Shown here: one piece after another, positions 31,167 through 42,000 of the stretch
How positions within the stretch are numbered: position 1 is the stretch's first letter
How the letters are laid out: the number at the start of each line of letters is the position of its first letter
IMG/VR virus record: IMGVR_UViG_3300032334_000335
Span: 22,556-86,555 of that record
Origin: a virus
DNA: 64,000 nucleotides
Direction: 5' to 3' (one strand)
Position numbers and translations under genes: made by a program
Notes under the pieces: model-generated
What the model was told of the DNA's origin: nothing
Databases searched by the model: none
What the model saw: the letters and a program-made list of their open reading frames with translations, nothing else

Positions 31167-33104
31167 TTATGGTGGCAATATTGTGTCGGACACATGGTTC
31201 CAAGCACCGGCGTTAATCTGGAATATCTTAACAAGTCTAGTTGTTGTTATGGATTCTGCAGGCACTGTTGCTTGGCTGATTGATACGTTAGTAACTGCCG
31301 ATGCTGTTCCACTTGGAGTATTAAATGTCGAAACACTTTGATTTATCAAAGGATTAATATCTACCACAGTAGTCGAGTTGTTGATAATCGAACACAATAT
31401 TCTAGCTTCTGTTAGTTCTCTGTACTCATCAGGTGGAGCAATAAGATTTAAAATATTCAATATAATATAGCTATTTGGTTTACCGTCTGATAAATCCATG
31501 CTTAATACAATATTTCTACTTTCAGTAGTTTTATCTACGTATTCTTTTGTGGCCGCATCTTGTGCAGTTGTCGGATCTGCTAGTCCTGTTATCTTTGGCG
31601 ATCCTAGAAGAACTATATTACCCGTACCATTTGGTTCTATCTCAAGATCTTGGTTAGTCTGTAGTGTAGAAATTTTAGTATTTTCTATTCGAATATAAGG
31701 TGGATCTGTTGATAGTCCAGGTCCAATGTTAACAACTGTTTGTTTACCAAAGCTGGTTACACCTGGAATAGATGTAACTGCTGTAGTTAACGCAAATGTT
31801 TCGCTACCAGATACTATACTAGTTTGTTCAATAAGAGGGATGCCGTCAATGGCATAATATTTTCCCTGTTTTAAGTTAATGCTTTCACTACTGTTCCATG
31901 CAGATGATTTTAATTTTGGCCATGTATCGTTATACCCGCCAGCAATGGCATCTGCCGAATTACTTGTGGCTGCTTGATTTGTCTGAGACCATAAAAATAT
32001 TTTAGCAGTAGCACCTTGTAAAATAATACCGCCAGTTGATGCATTTGCTTCAGTCGGCGTTACTCCAGTTTGTTTTGCTAGAACAATGTTTTTATCTTCG
32101 ACTGTAACTGTTTCGGTATTGAATGTAGTAGTTGTACCCTGTACAGTTAAGTTGCCGCCGATGGTCAAACTTCCCCCAACGTTCACTGAGCTGGTGTTAA
32201 CTCCGTTTACCAGGAAATCGTTTCCTACATATAAGTTAACTGTTCTTGTTGCTGCAAATATCTCTAAAGCATTTTCTTGAGAAATACCACGTCGAACGTT
32301 TAAGATTAAATCCTTGTCACTGGCTGCGTTTGAAAGATAGACATTACCGTTGTTCACTGTTAAGTTGGCTTGTCCAGCGCCGCCTGCAACGAGTCCAAGA
32401 TCTGTGGTAATTCTAATCTGTCCGTTGATAGCATTAGATGTGTCTTTTCTTACATATGTTGTTGATGCGATTCCGCCAAGCTGATCAGAATTAGTAGAAG
32501 TTACATTAAACTTAATATTACTCAAAGTTCCTGCATTGAATCCTGGAGAAATATTTCCAGTAAATCCTGTAATGGCGTTTTTTGGAGTAAATGTTGCATT
32601 AGAGGAAAATATCCCTAGCAACAAACCATTATTATAAAATAAAGTAATAACACGAGTTTGATTAAGAGTATCTAAAATGCTGTTAACTTTTAATCCGCTG
32701 AGACCTTGGCTTTGAGAATATGTCGGTCCCAACAATAATGTTGAGGTACCGTCATAGAAATATAACTGTTTATCAATATTATTAAACCATAAATCGCCGA
32801 CACCTAGTGTAGACGGTTGTGCATTTGATATTGTTGCAGAGCTAACTGGAAGGAACTGTGTTCCGCTGTAAACTTTAAGTTTTAGTTCTGACGCATCGAA
32901 CCAAATCTGTCCTCGTATAGGATGAAGTGGTTTAGATGTTCCAGCAAAGTTTTCTAACAGCTTGATCAAGTTTTCATTAAAAACTTCGCCGAATCCACTG
33001 TAATTTTTTCCTATAAGAGTCAAGTCCGTAGATAGCTGATCCAGCTGGCCGTCTGCCACTGTAGCTACTATCGATCCGTCTGTCTTATTAATTTGATATG
33101 CCAT
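31167..33104 (-). CDS. Tail-fibre protein with GYGE/GQIWFD N-terminal module
   Basis: 645 residues. N-terminal module MAYQINKTDG, FGEVFNENLIKLLENFA, RGQIWFDASELKLKVYSG, then GDLWFNNIDKQLYFYDG. The middle is repetitive and hydrophobic in places (TTTFNTETVTVEDKNIVLAK followed by GVTPTEANASTGG). The end is VKIFQINAGAWNHVS with no collar motif. I cannot assign the end to a receptor type. It lies between two collar-bearing fibres, and AAGGTAATAA serves as ribosome site. Confidence 0.8.
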   Translation of the reverse strand: MAYQINKTDGSIVATVADGQLDQLSTDLTLIGKNYSGFGEVFNENLIKLLENFAGTSKPLHPIRGQIWFDASELKLKVYSGTQFLPVSSATISNAQPSTLGVGDLWFNNIDKQLYFYDGTSTLLLGPTYSQSQGLSGLKVNSILDTLNQTRVITLFYNNGLLLGIFSSNATFTPKNAITGFTGNISPGFNAGTLSNIKFNVTSTNSDQLGGIASTTYVRKDTSNAINGQIRITTDLGLVAGGAGQANLTVNNGNVYLSNAASDKDLILNVRRGISQENALEIFAATRTVNLYVGNDFLVNGVNTSSVNVGGSLTIGGNLTVQGTTTTFNTETVTVEDKNIVLAKQTGVTPTEANASTGGIILQGATAKIFLWSQTNQAATSNSADAIAGGYNDTWPKLKSSAWNSSESINLKQGKYYAIDGIPLIEQTSIVSGSETFALTTAVTSIPGVTSFGKQTVVNIGPGLSTDPPYIRIENTKISTLQTNQDLEIEPNGTGNIVLLGSPKITGLADPTTAQDAATKEYVDKTTESRNIVLSMDLSDGKPNSYIILNILNLIAPPDEYRELTEARILCSIINNSTTVVDINPLINQSVSTFNTPSGTASAVTNVSISQATVPAESITTTRLVKIFQINAGAWNHVSDTILPP

Positions 33105-33126
33105 GTTATTACCTTAAATGTTCTCG

Positions 33127-35418
33127 TTAAAATGCCGGTGGTCCTGATCTAATAATATAGTTTATAGTTAGATAAGGATTCATTAGTGGAATAGGATCTC
33201 CTAACGTGAAACTTGGATCTGGTTTTTTCACTGGACCGGATGTGTTTAAGTACTGAGCCGATCCCGGTGATGTTGGTCCTAAACCTGTTGCTGCCGGTGG
33301 ATTAATAGCTGTATCAACTCTTACAGCAGAATATTGTATTCCGTTATATGTTAAGCTATGCTCGTGGTCTGGAATATTTGACAAACTTAAACCAACTGAG
33401 CTTTGGCCGGCATCACCACCTAAAATCGTTGCTTTAACGTCTGGTACTCGTCCTGAGCTGCCGCCACCTGCATCAATGTAAGATCCGTTTAGTGTCGGTA
33501 CTGTGCTGCCATTATCCATATTATCTTTACCTAGTGTAAACCTTCCACGTAAATCAGGAACACGGAATGTATTAACACCAGCATATGTAATCGTTGATGC
33601 AGCGCCTGTACCATCAGCAGCAGTTGCATTTCTAGAAGCTATAAAAGAGACACCGACTGCGTTTGTTGTTGCTCCAAAACTTATAAAGTTTGTGGTGCCG
33701 ACAGCTTCAATCGTATATGTTTGATCTTTAATCAACTGTGTAGCTAAACGAATAGTTTTACTGAAAGATGTACCGATAATGTCATAGAGGGCTTGATACT
33801 TTGCAATTTCTTGTTCACTTCCGTCGCAGAATAGATAACCATACGGTACTGATTTACCACCATACGGTAATATTGTTCCTATTGGAACCCCTAAGTCTCC
33901 AATAAAATTATCTCTGCTTTGTTTTAATAGACCCGATGCTACACCAGTTGCTGCGCTAGCTCTATAAGTTAGCACATAGTCTGTTCCCAATGATTTCGAA
34001 ACTTCATCTTTTGAACTGATGATGTTTGCAGTAAGTGTTGTATTGAATATTTTTGTAAAACTTCCTTTCTGTCCGTCGAACTCGATCGGCGGGGAAGACA
34101 CGTCACCGGTTAGTGCAAAAGAAGTTACGTTTTTTAAATTTGTAGCTGTGTTGGCATTACCGTTAATATTTCCAGACAACACACCTTGGATGGTATCTGC
34201 TACGATTGTTTTTGCTCGTACAGTTCTCCATCGCTTTGTTGCTGAACCTAGGTCAGAAGCATCAGTAACACCTGGTTGAAGTGTTGACGTTTGAGTCACT
34301 CCAGTAACCACAAGATCTGTGCCAACTAAAAGGTTTTTAGATATAGCTACGCCGCCAGCTGTTCGAATACTACCATTATTAAAGTTAGTTGAAGGAGTAG
34401 TATCTGTTACAATGATACCGCCTGTTGAAGCAATATTTCCTACGACATCTAAAGATTCTTCAGGAACTGCTTTGTTAATACCAACCTTGTTATCAAGGAT
34501 TCTTAAGATCGTATTAGGAATTCCATCTCTGTTTACCTGTAGATCTAGAGAACTTCCAGAAGCCGCATTGTATATGGTAGCTGCTGTTGTTGAGTTTGAA
34601 ATAATTAATGTTCCATCAACTCCAAGAGTAATACCGTTATTACTACGAATATTAATTCCCTGTTCGGTTGTGTTAACTTGATCTTTTCTTAAAAAATAAG
34701 AAGCTGCTACGCCGTCTGGTTCACCAGTCTGAGAGTTGATCCCGGTATAGAGCTTATCAGCAAAGGTAGAGATTCCTGCAAGTTTAGGAAGAACATTACC
34801 AACGAAGTTTGCCTGTTCTGTTGCATTTGCAGGATTATTGATGTTTATCCCTGATTGTATTCCGATGAAACCAGTAATCTTGGATTTTGGAGTAAATGTA
34901 TCTTTGCTTATGATGGCAACAGGAATATCTGCCACATAAAATATAACTATTGATCTGTTAACGTTATCTGTATCAACGATTCTTTCAACTGCTGGACCGT
35001 ATCTCAGACCATCAACTGAGCTTTCTGTAGGTCCAACTAGAATCCATCGAGTACCTGTAAAAATACGCAACTGCTGATTAGTAGTGTCAACCCAAAGTTC
35101 GCCAACCTTGGCTGTTTCAACTGAAGGTTCAGAGTTGCTTTTTTGAATATTACTAGCTGCCTTCCAGTTAGTTCCATCCCATAACTGCATATAGCCATTA
35201 CCACTATCATACCAAAGTTGACCTTCAATCGGAGCTTCTGGTTCAGTGGTGCTGGCGAAGTTTTCTAAAAGATGAAGAAAATTCTCTGCAATAATTTGAC
35301 CGTAACCGGTTACATTTCTACCCGGAAATCTTAAACTAGTGTCTTCGCTAGAAGTATTGTCAAATACTGTTATTGGACTTTTGTTATTACTGTCGGTAAA
35401 ATTTACAATATATGGCAT
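33127..35418 (-). CDS. Tail-fibre protein with split collar domain
   Basis: 763 residues with the N-terminal module (GYGQIIAENFLHLLENFA, EGQLWYDSGNGYMQLWDG, then GELWVDTTNQQLRIFTG). From about 510 the collar domain begins, GTILPYGGKSVPYGYLFCDG and YDIIGTSFSK, but is interrupted before VPDLRGRFTLGKD by about 45 residues with the pattern TYTIEAVGTTNFISFGA, then GVSFIAS and GTGAAS. The same pattern occurs in the giant protein at 36092-50581. The C-terminus has NIPDHEHSLTYNG with metal-binding-type histidines. It is the first of the four tandem fibre genes to be transcribed. Confidence 0.83.
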   Translation of the reverse strand: MPYIVNFTDSNNKSPITVFDNTSSEDTSLRFPGRNVTGYGQIIAENFLHLLENFASTTEPEAPIEGQLWYDSGNGYMQLWDGTNWKAASNIQKSNSEPSVETAKVGELWVDTTNQQLRIFTGTRWILVGPTESSVDGLRYGPAVERIVDTDNVNRSIVIFYVADIPVAIISKDTFTPKSKITGFIGIQSGININNPANATEQANFVGNVLPKLAGISTFADKLYTGINSQTGEPDGVAASYFLRKDQVNTTEQGINIRSNNGITLGVDGTLIISNSTTAATIYNAASGSSLDLQVNRDGIPNTILRILDNKVGINKAVPEESLDVVGNIASTGGIIVTDTTPSTNFNNGSIRTAGGVAISKNLLVGTDLVVTGVTQTSTLQPGVTDASDLGSATKRWRTVRAKTIVADTIQGVLSGNINGNANTATNLKNVTSFALTGDVSSPPIEFDGQKGSFTKIFNTTLTANIISSKDEVSKSLGTDYVLTYRASAATGVASGLLKQSRDNFIGDLGVPIGTILPYGGKSVPYGYLFCDGSEQEIAKYQALYDIIGTSFSKTIRLATQLIKDQTYTIEAVGTTNFISFGATTNAVGVSFIASRNATAADGTGAASTITYAGVNTFRVPDLRGRFTLGKDNMDNGSTVPTLNGSYIDAGGGSSGRVPDVKATILGGDAGQSSVGLSLSNIPDHEHSLTYNGIQYSAVRVDTAINPPAATGLGPTSPGSAQYLNTSGPVKKPDPSFTLGDPIPLMNPYLTINYIIRSGPPAF

Positions 35419-35420
35419 GA

Positions 35421-36083
35421 TTAAACCTCAGTAAAACTAGTTAAGCTCTGTACACGGATTGTATAATCAATCTGTAAAAGTCTATTCAAACTTTTTTGTA
35501 CTGGGTGGAAAATAACATGAGTCAACAGTTTTCCTTCTCCATTAGGGTTGTAAGATTTAAGACCAAGTTCATCAAATACAAAGTTTCCACTTAAATCAAC
35601 AGAGTTATCAAATGCTTCTTGTTCTGTAGGCTCACCATAATCTAAAAGACAAGATACTAGTATATCACTGTATGTTGCTCCGCTGACATGGCGGATTTCC
35701 ATTTTATTTCTAACAGGATCGGTGTTTGCTATGCTATTTTGATCTACAACTTTAGCATATGTTTGATTATATAAGCTAGAGTTAACACCTACGGTATTTG
35801 TTGTCAAGTATGTAATCAATCCTGTAGGATCTACAGTTGTACCGCCTGTGCCAAATGCCATTTGATAGATAGTACCTTGTCCTTGATTACTCAACGCATT
35901 AACCATTGCCACTGACATATTTTCGTAGTGGATCGCATTTCGCTTGTCGATAAAAACTTCGCCGGATTGCGGGTCAAATATCTTTATATGCCCTTCAAAA
36001 TGGAAGCCGCCTGTCTCATTTGGACGAGTTTCTTGTTGATTTTGATCTTTATTTTCTGCCATATTAGTCTCTTGTGATTCCAT
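35421..36083 (-). CDS. Small virion protein between the giant gene and the fibres
   Basis: 220 residues from the first ATG, or 213 from the ATG at 36062. Its core has GGFHFEGHIKIFDPQSGEVF, RNAIHYENMSVAMVNALSN and LLTHVIFHPVQKSLNRLLQI, an order I associate with a conserved structural protein of T4-like marine phages near gp7/gp8. It has no signal peptide. A late octamer ends 6 bases before the first ATG, so the message would begin at that ATG; the second ATG has AGAGA upstream and would have a normal leader, and I consider it the likelier start. It is expressed with the fibres and probably belongs to the baseplate. Confidence 0.75.
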   Translation of the reverse strand: MESQETNMAENKDQNQQETRPNETGGFHFEGHIKIFDPQSGEVFIDKRNAIHYENMSVAMVNALSNQGQGTIYQMAFGTGGTTVDPTGLITYLTTNTVGVNSSLYNQTYAKVVDQNSIANTDPVRNKMEIRHVSGATYSDILVSCLLDYGEPTEQEAFDNSVDLSGNFVFDELGLKSYNPNGEGKLLTHVIFHPVQKSLNRLLQIDYTIRVQSLTSFTEV

Positions 36084-36088
36084 AAGTG

Positions 36089-36097
36089 TATTTATTC
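36089..36097 (-). promoter_or_regulatory. T4-like late promoter overlapping the end of the giant gene
   Basis: GAATAAATA on the - strand, one mismatch from TATAAATA over its last eight bases, overlaps the stop codon of the giant gene (36092-36094). Predicted RNA start at 36083, which is the A of the first ATG of the next gene. Confidence 0.5.
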
Positions 36098-39000
36098 GGG
36101 TAGTTTCGTAGTCCTTTGAGCTATGAAAATAGCCTGAGGAGTTGTATTTTCAAGCAGAGTTACCCCTGTAAGCGTGGTATCTGTTCCAAGATTGTACCAT
36201 ACTCTACCAGTTTTTCTAATGATCGTAATGCGTGTTCCTGCATCAAACTTGTTTGTTAAACGAATATAGTTTGTTGAGCCGTCAACTGAAAAATCAGCTT
36301 CTCTTACTTCATCAGCGGCCGGACTTGCTGCTCCAAGCGTCTGATTATATATCGAGATCGGATCTTTAAACAAACGTTTTCCTGCTACAAAAACTTCAAC
36401 GGTATCGCAAGGATAGAATCCTTCTGGGATCGTATCAGTGTAAGTAAACTCTACAGTGGCTCCCAAAGAATCTATTCGTTTCTGAGGAATAAAGTCCAAT
36501 GGTCCGATTAACAATGAGCTGCCGTCGCTTACGAAATCTGTACGTTCCTGATTTTCGTTATAAGGAATTACTTCACTCGAACTGCTGTTAGCAATCAATG
36601 TTCCTGTATTGTAGCTGTTTCCAATCGGTGTTCCAGCAACACCCCGTCTTAGTTGAGATAAAGTATTGTCAACCTTTGACATGTATTCTATTTTTTCTCC
36701 GGCTATTGAAATTATACCAGGTATATTTCTAGATGGAATCGGGTCCGGTAGTTCTGCAGCATTGTTAACAACCATAGAAGTATCATAATAATTCAATGGT
36801 TGGGCCAAACTAACTTCGTTTATTGAATATCTCTTATATTGATAGATGTTTAACATATCTTTAAAGATTTCATAACCGCTAGGAGCTCTATAAATTTCAG
36901 ATCCAAAAAGAACAATTTTTATCTTATCGTTGACAGTTGTAGTATCTTTGAGATACACTACAGATCTAGGCAGCGACACAGAATAATCAAGATCTTGAGT
37001 TAATCTATTTCCATTTTTATATACCCAGACATAGCTTATATTCACAGGCTCATGAGCCAACTGATATTGAACTTTGCCGCCAGTGAACTCGTCGGAGACT
37101 ATCTTCATCGAAGGATATTCACCAAACCATGTAACTTGAACATCGTCTCCGGTTGTTAAACTAATAGAATCGTCGATAACTATATCGTTACCATCTACAT
37201 AATACTGTGTTCTAAAGTTATTTGTTATCTTAATGATATCACCGTGATTGAGAATCGATGGCTCGATAGTTAGAACTTTTGTTGTTCCGTCATATACATA
37301 ATCCTGAACAAACGTTCTAAGCTCATCATTTACATAAACAAAAATATTAGTTGGTAAGATAGTACCAGGAGGTTCTACTGGATCTAATCCCAATACAAAC
37401 TCATTCACAGTACCATCATATGTTGAATACAGTGTATCAACACCTATCAATGCTACATTGTTTATTTGAACTATCATCGACTCAACTGCTGACGCTGTGG
37501 CAAGAGTTACAAAGTTATCAAGGCCAAATCGTCTTTCAGTACCACGATAGGTAAATGATTGTTGATTGACTCTAACTATTGGTATAGAAGAAGTGTCGGT
37601 GTTTCCTGATGAACCTAGGGATATAATCTTTATAATATCTCTGTTATTTGGCTTGATACCGAACTGTACTAAAACTTTTCCTTCAGTGTCGATAACACCA
37701 GTACTGTCAATAAATCCGATATCTTGATACTCTCCATTTACTGTAACAAAGATTGAAGATGTATCCGCATAGTTAGCTTTGGTTAAAAATAGACCAGTTT
37801 CGCCGTCAGCTTCAAACTCTTGATAATCAAGTAAAGACACTCCGCCTACGCCTATTGAAATAATCTCAACAATAGATCCAGCTGTTGGTGCAGTTACAAA
37901 CTCTACAGAAAGAGTTCTTAGGTTGACAGAATAATCAAGAGGGTCTGTTCCTGTATTGCGCTTAACTTTATCAACGTATACCAATACAGACTGTGATTCT
38001 AAAACATTAAGACCGATGCTAAAAATCTTTCCTCCTGATGCTACAGCGATTCTAGATTGCAAAGGAGCCACTCCAAATCTTGTAGAATGGAATACTTTAA
38101 TAGAAACACTGTCAAGGACTTGTCCTGGAACATTTTCCTCCGGAGCTGGCACTTGATCAGGGCTAACAAATTTGTCTCCGTCTACTACGATATCCTCGGC
38201 TGATAGTCCATTTGCCGTTTGATAAGCACCTTGTATTGCGGATAATGTTCCTCCGCTTAGTCTTGTATCTAATAGGTTTGGATCTAAAATAGTTACAGAT
38301 CCATCACTTTCTAAAGGACGGAATATCAATGTATCACCGTTATTCAACTCGACGTATTGAGTTATTTCAATAATATTTGAAGTACCATTAGCAATAAACG
38401 TTGGCATTTCTGCATATGGATTTATAGCCGACGATGAATCCCATTCTGTTTGTTGATAGTTTGGATCATCTATTCTTACTGCCGATAACTGTCCGACACG
38501 TTTAATGTAAACAGTAATCTGTTGTCCTTCAGGCGGAGTATAAGGTAGCACAATGTTAAAATCTTCCCAGTAATCCTGCCAGTTATTTTCAGTCAATGGC
38601 AGTATAACATTACCAGCAGAGTCGGCTGTCTTTTTTATAGCTCTATATAAGCGATTACTGTATTTTATTACTGAACCTTTTTTATATGCAGTAGTTGAAT
38701 CAGCACTTGAGTCGATATCCATTACATAATAAAAATCTGAAGATGATTCTACGCTATCCCAACTGTCCGTGAACCAAGGTAGGGCATCCCATCCTCCAGT
38801 AACATCAAAAGTTGTACCCTGTATCTGTACACCACCAAAATCTATACCAGTCATTAACTGGCTTAAATCGTTTCCTATCATCGAGGATGATGGGTTATAG
38901 AATTTCTGTATCCTGTTAACAGAATCTAATAATGAATCATTCTTTTCATAGGTTATTTCTATGACATCGTTTTTGGCTGGTGCATCTACAAGTATCAACT

Positions 39001-42000
39001 TGCCTTTTAGCTGACGATAGGTGTCAGACATTTCAGTGTATAAGCTGATAGAGTATTCACTGCCTAATAAAATTCTATTGTTTTTTATTACAGTTATCTT
39101 GCTTTTATTTCTATTTGGCGCATAGCTTAATGTGAAACTTCCAGTCGCTCCAGTAGCCACGAATCTCTGAGACTGAGTAAATGATGAATACAATCCGTCT
39201 TTGGTAATACGATCCAACTTCATAGAAAGACTGAATGTTCTTGCTTTTGAATCTCCGATGATAGCAACTGCCATAGCAGTGGCAGAGCCGGAAGAGTTTC
39301 CGCCAACTAAAGTTATTGTTGGTGCTACGGTGTAACCTGCGCCAGGAGTTAATACTTTTATTCCAGACACAAATCCATTTGAAATAAATGCCTGAGCTGT
39401 TGCTCCTTTGCCGTTGCCGTCGACACTTGTAATGATCACAGTCGGTGGAGCATTATAATCTTCACCTTTCGAGAACAACTCAATAGATGTTACAGAATAA
39501 CCGTGATTATCTGACCACAACTTCCAAGGATAGTTTCCGATGATATCATTTCGAGATGTTACAGGAACAACTTTACCGTCAACTGTTGAATATGTTGGTG
39601 GAAGATCAAAATCTCCGACTGCTGTATTTGTAGGTTCAATAGTGTTATATCGACTTACATATTCTCGAACTGTGGTACGATATGGTTTAACTTCGTTGAT
39701 GTATTCTTGGAAACTTAGTAGATTATCATTTTTGTAATTTAATTTTTCTACTAACGGTCCTACATTATGTACAGCATTTAAGAAGCTGGTCTTGAAAGCC
39801 CAGTCAACGTATTGTTGCTCAGCAAATACATATCTAATAGAACTAAAGAATAGGTTATTCCATTCAACTGCATACTCGCCTACAAAGATATCATTTTTCA
39901 CTGCTGCAAAGATATTTCTCATTTCTTTTGAGTTTTCAATGTCGTAGAATCCCGTATCAAAAGATTGTGCAGTATCGTAACCGATACCTGCAGATGCTGT
40001 CTGATATAACGTACTCTTAATGTTAATAGTACCTTTTTCTCTAGCAACCATTGAGTATCGATCTATAAATGTTGCGCCAGTTTCGCTGGTTTTTTGGAAT
40101 ATTGCCCAGCCGCCGGTTCCGTATTCTTTTATTTTTATTAAATCTCCAAGTAAAACTGTTATTGTTTCTTCTTCTGTAACATTGGCAATTTCTTTGATTA
40201 TACGTGAAGTTATCGAATAACCAGACTTCCACCAATCAGTCAACTCCCAATACTTGGTTGTATCATATGCTTGAGATTTACTTCTAAAGAATACTCCACG
40301 GACATCGTCCCATGCATATATGCTCCAGAAATTATTTGCTGTCGAATCTATGTTAACTAATACTGAGAAGTTTCTTACTGTTGCTGTTGCGGTAGTGTAG
40401 TTTCTACCTCTATTCGTTATTGAAACTGCTGTTATTCTTCCTTGGCCATCCATGTGACAAATAGCTGATGCATTAACGCCGTCGCCACTAACTACGATCG
40501 GAGGACCTTTGTAGACATTTGGCACTTCTTGATTGAACAGTTCTTTTGGTTTATATCCAAACCCAGCATCAACAATATCAATAGTATCAATTTGACCATC
40601 AACAATATTGGCTCTTAACTTGGCTTGTTTAATGCGATTAGTACCAACTGTAGTTAAATCAATGTAAGTATCTACTTCTATATCATAGAGATTTAACAAA
40701 CTATTTGGCTGACTGTCAACTAGATTTAAATTTTCAAAACTTATAGTGTCAGCGAACGGTTCTTCAAGAAGAACTGTATTAATTTTTCCAACTACAGTTT
40801 TTAAAATAGGAAGTCGATCCACAAACATACTTTGTCGTGGTCTAAATAATAATCCATATTTTTGTTTTGCAGGCAACGCCGGATCCGGTACTCTGTTCCC
40901 TGCTGTGTCGTATCCTACTAAACTATCTAACCATTTATTTTCAAGTTTTGCAGAAGGTAAACTATCAGCTACTCCTTCTGTCAGAAGTTGGTATTCATTG
41001 TGAACCAAGTTCAATGGTTTGTTATTCTTCTTGTATTCGATATTAATCAGTGCAGTATCTGATAATACATTTGGAAAGTTATAAGCCAAGAACTTATCAG
41101 TGTCAATAAATGCTATGAAAGCAATTCCCGATCCAGACGGATTAGAAATCAATGATGCCACCGATGCTGCTGAAATAGATCTGTTGTCAGCTGATGTAGG
41201 TACTATTACTTTATTTTTTACCCAATAGTAATACAATGTACTAGTTGGTTGTCCTGTGACAGCATTGTACAATACCTTAACAGTATATACATCATTATTA
41301 GGATGCAACGGCTGTCCTGAAATTCCTTCTACTATACCCTCATTGGTATCTGCAAGAGCACTCCATTCGTTTGGCAGTAATGGAGTTTCGATCCATTCAT
41401 AGATATCTATACTAGCACCTTCGGCTAATACTCCCCAGTTCCCTGTTCTGTATGCTTGAGTTCCTTGTTCGTAATAGTTCCATTTGGCTGTTGATATATC
41501 CCACCATAGCTGTCCGACATTTTTTTCTGCCCATGCTTGTGTTGGTTCAACTACTTGAGAATCGGTTCCGATAGTGTATACTGCAGGGTCATAAGGTGTT
41601 TTAAACTTAATCTCTGTTTCTGCAGAATTTAATATTTTAAGTTTCGCTGGATCTATATAATCAATATCTTGTATCTTTTCGTTCTTGATGTTGTCATACA
41701 ACGAAACGCTCTTGATTTTTGAAATATCAACAACTGGTTTTTGTTCTGCAATAGTTTCCCAAGATTCTACTCCAGTGTCTTTCTTAAACAATCTAACATT
41801 ACCAACTTTGCCGTCAGTATAAGAAACTCCGGTGCTATTCGAAACAGGAGTTTGGTAATCAGGAGATCCTACTACTATCACAGAATCTGTACAATCAACA
41901 CTGTAACCAAATGACTCAAATGGTGACAACTCTGTTTCAAGTTTTTCTGTTAAGAAGTACACAGAGTCTTTGATTTCAAATACATAAACGGCTCCAGCAA

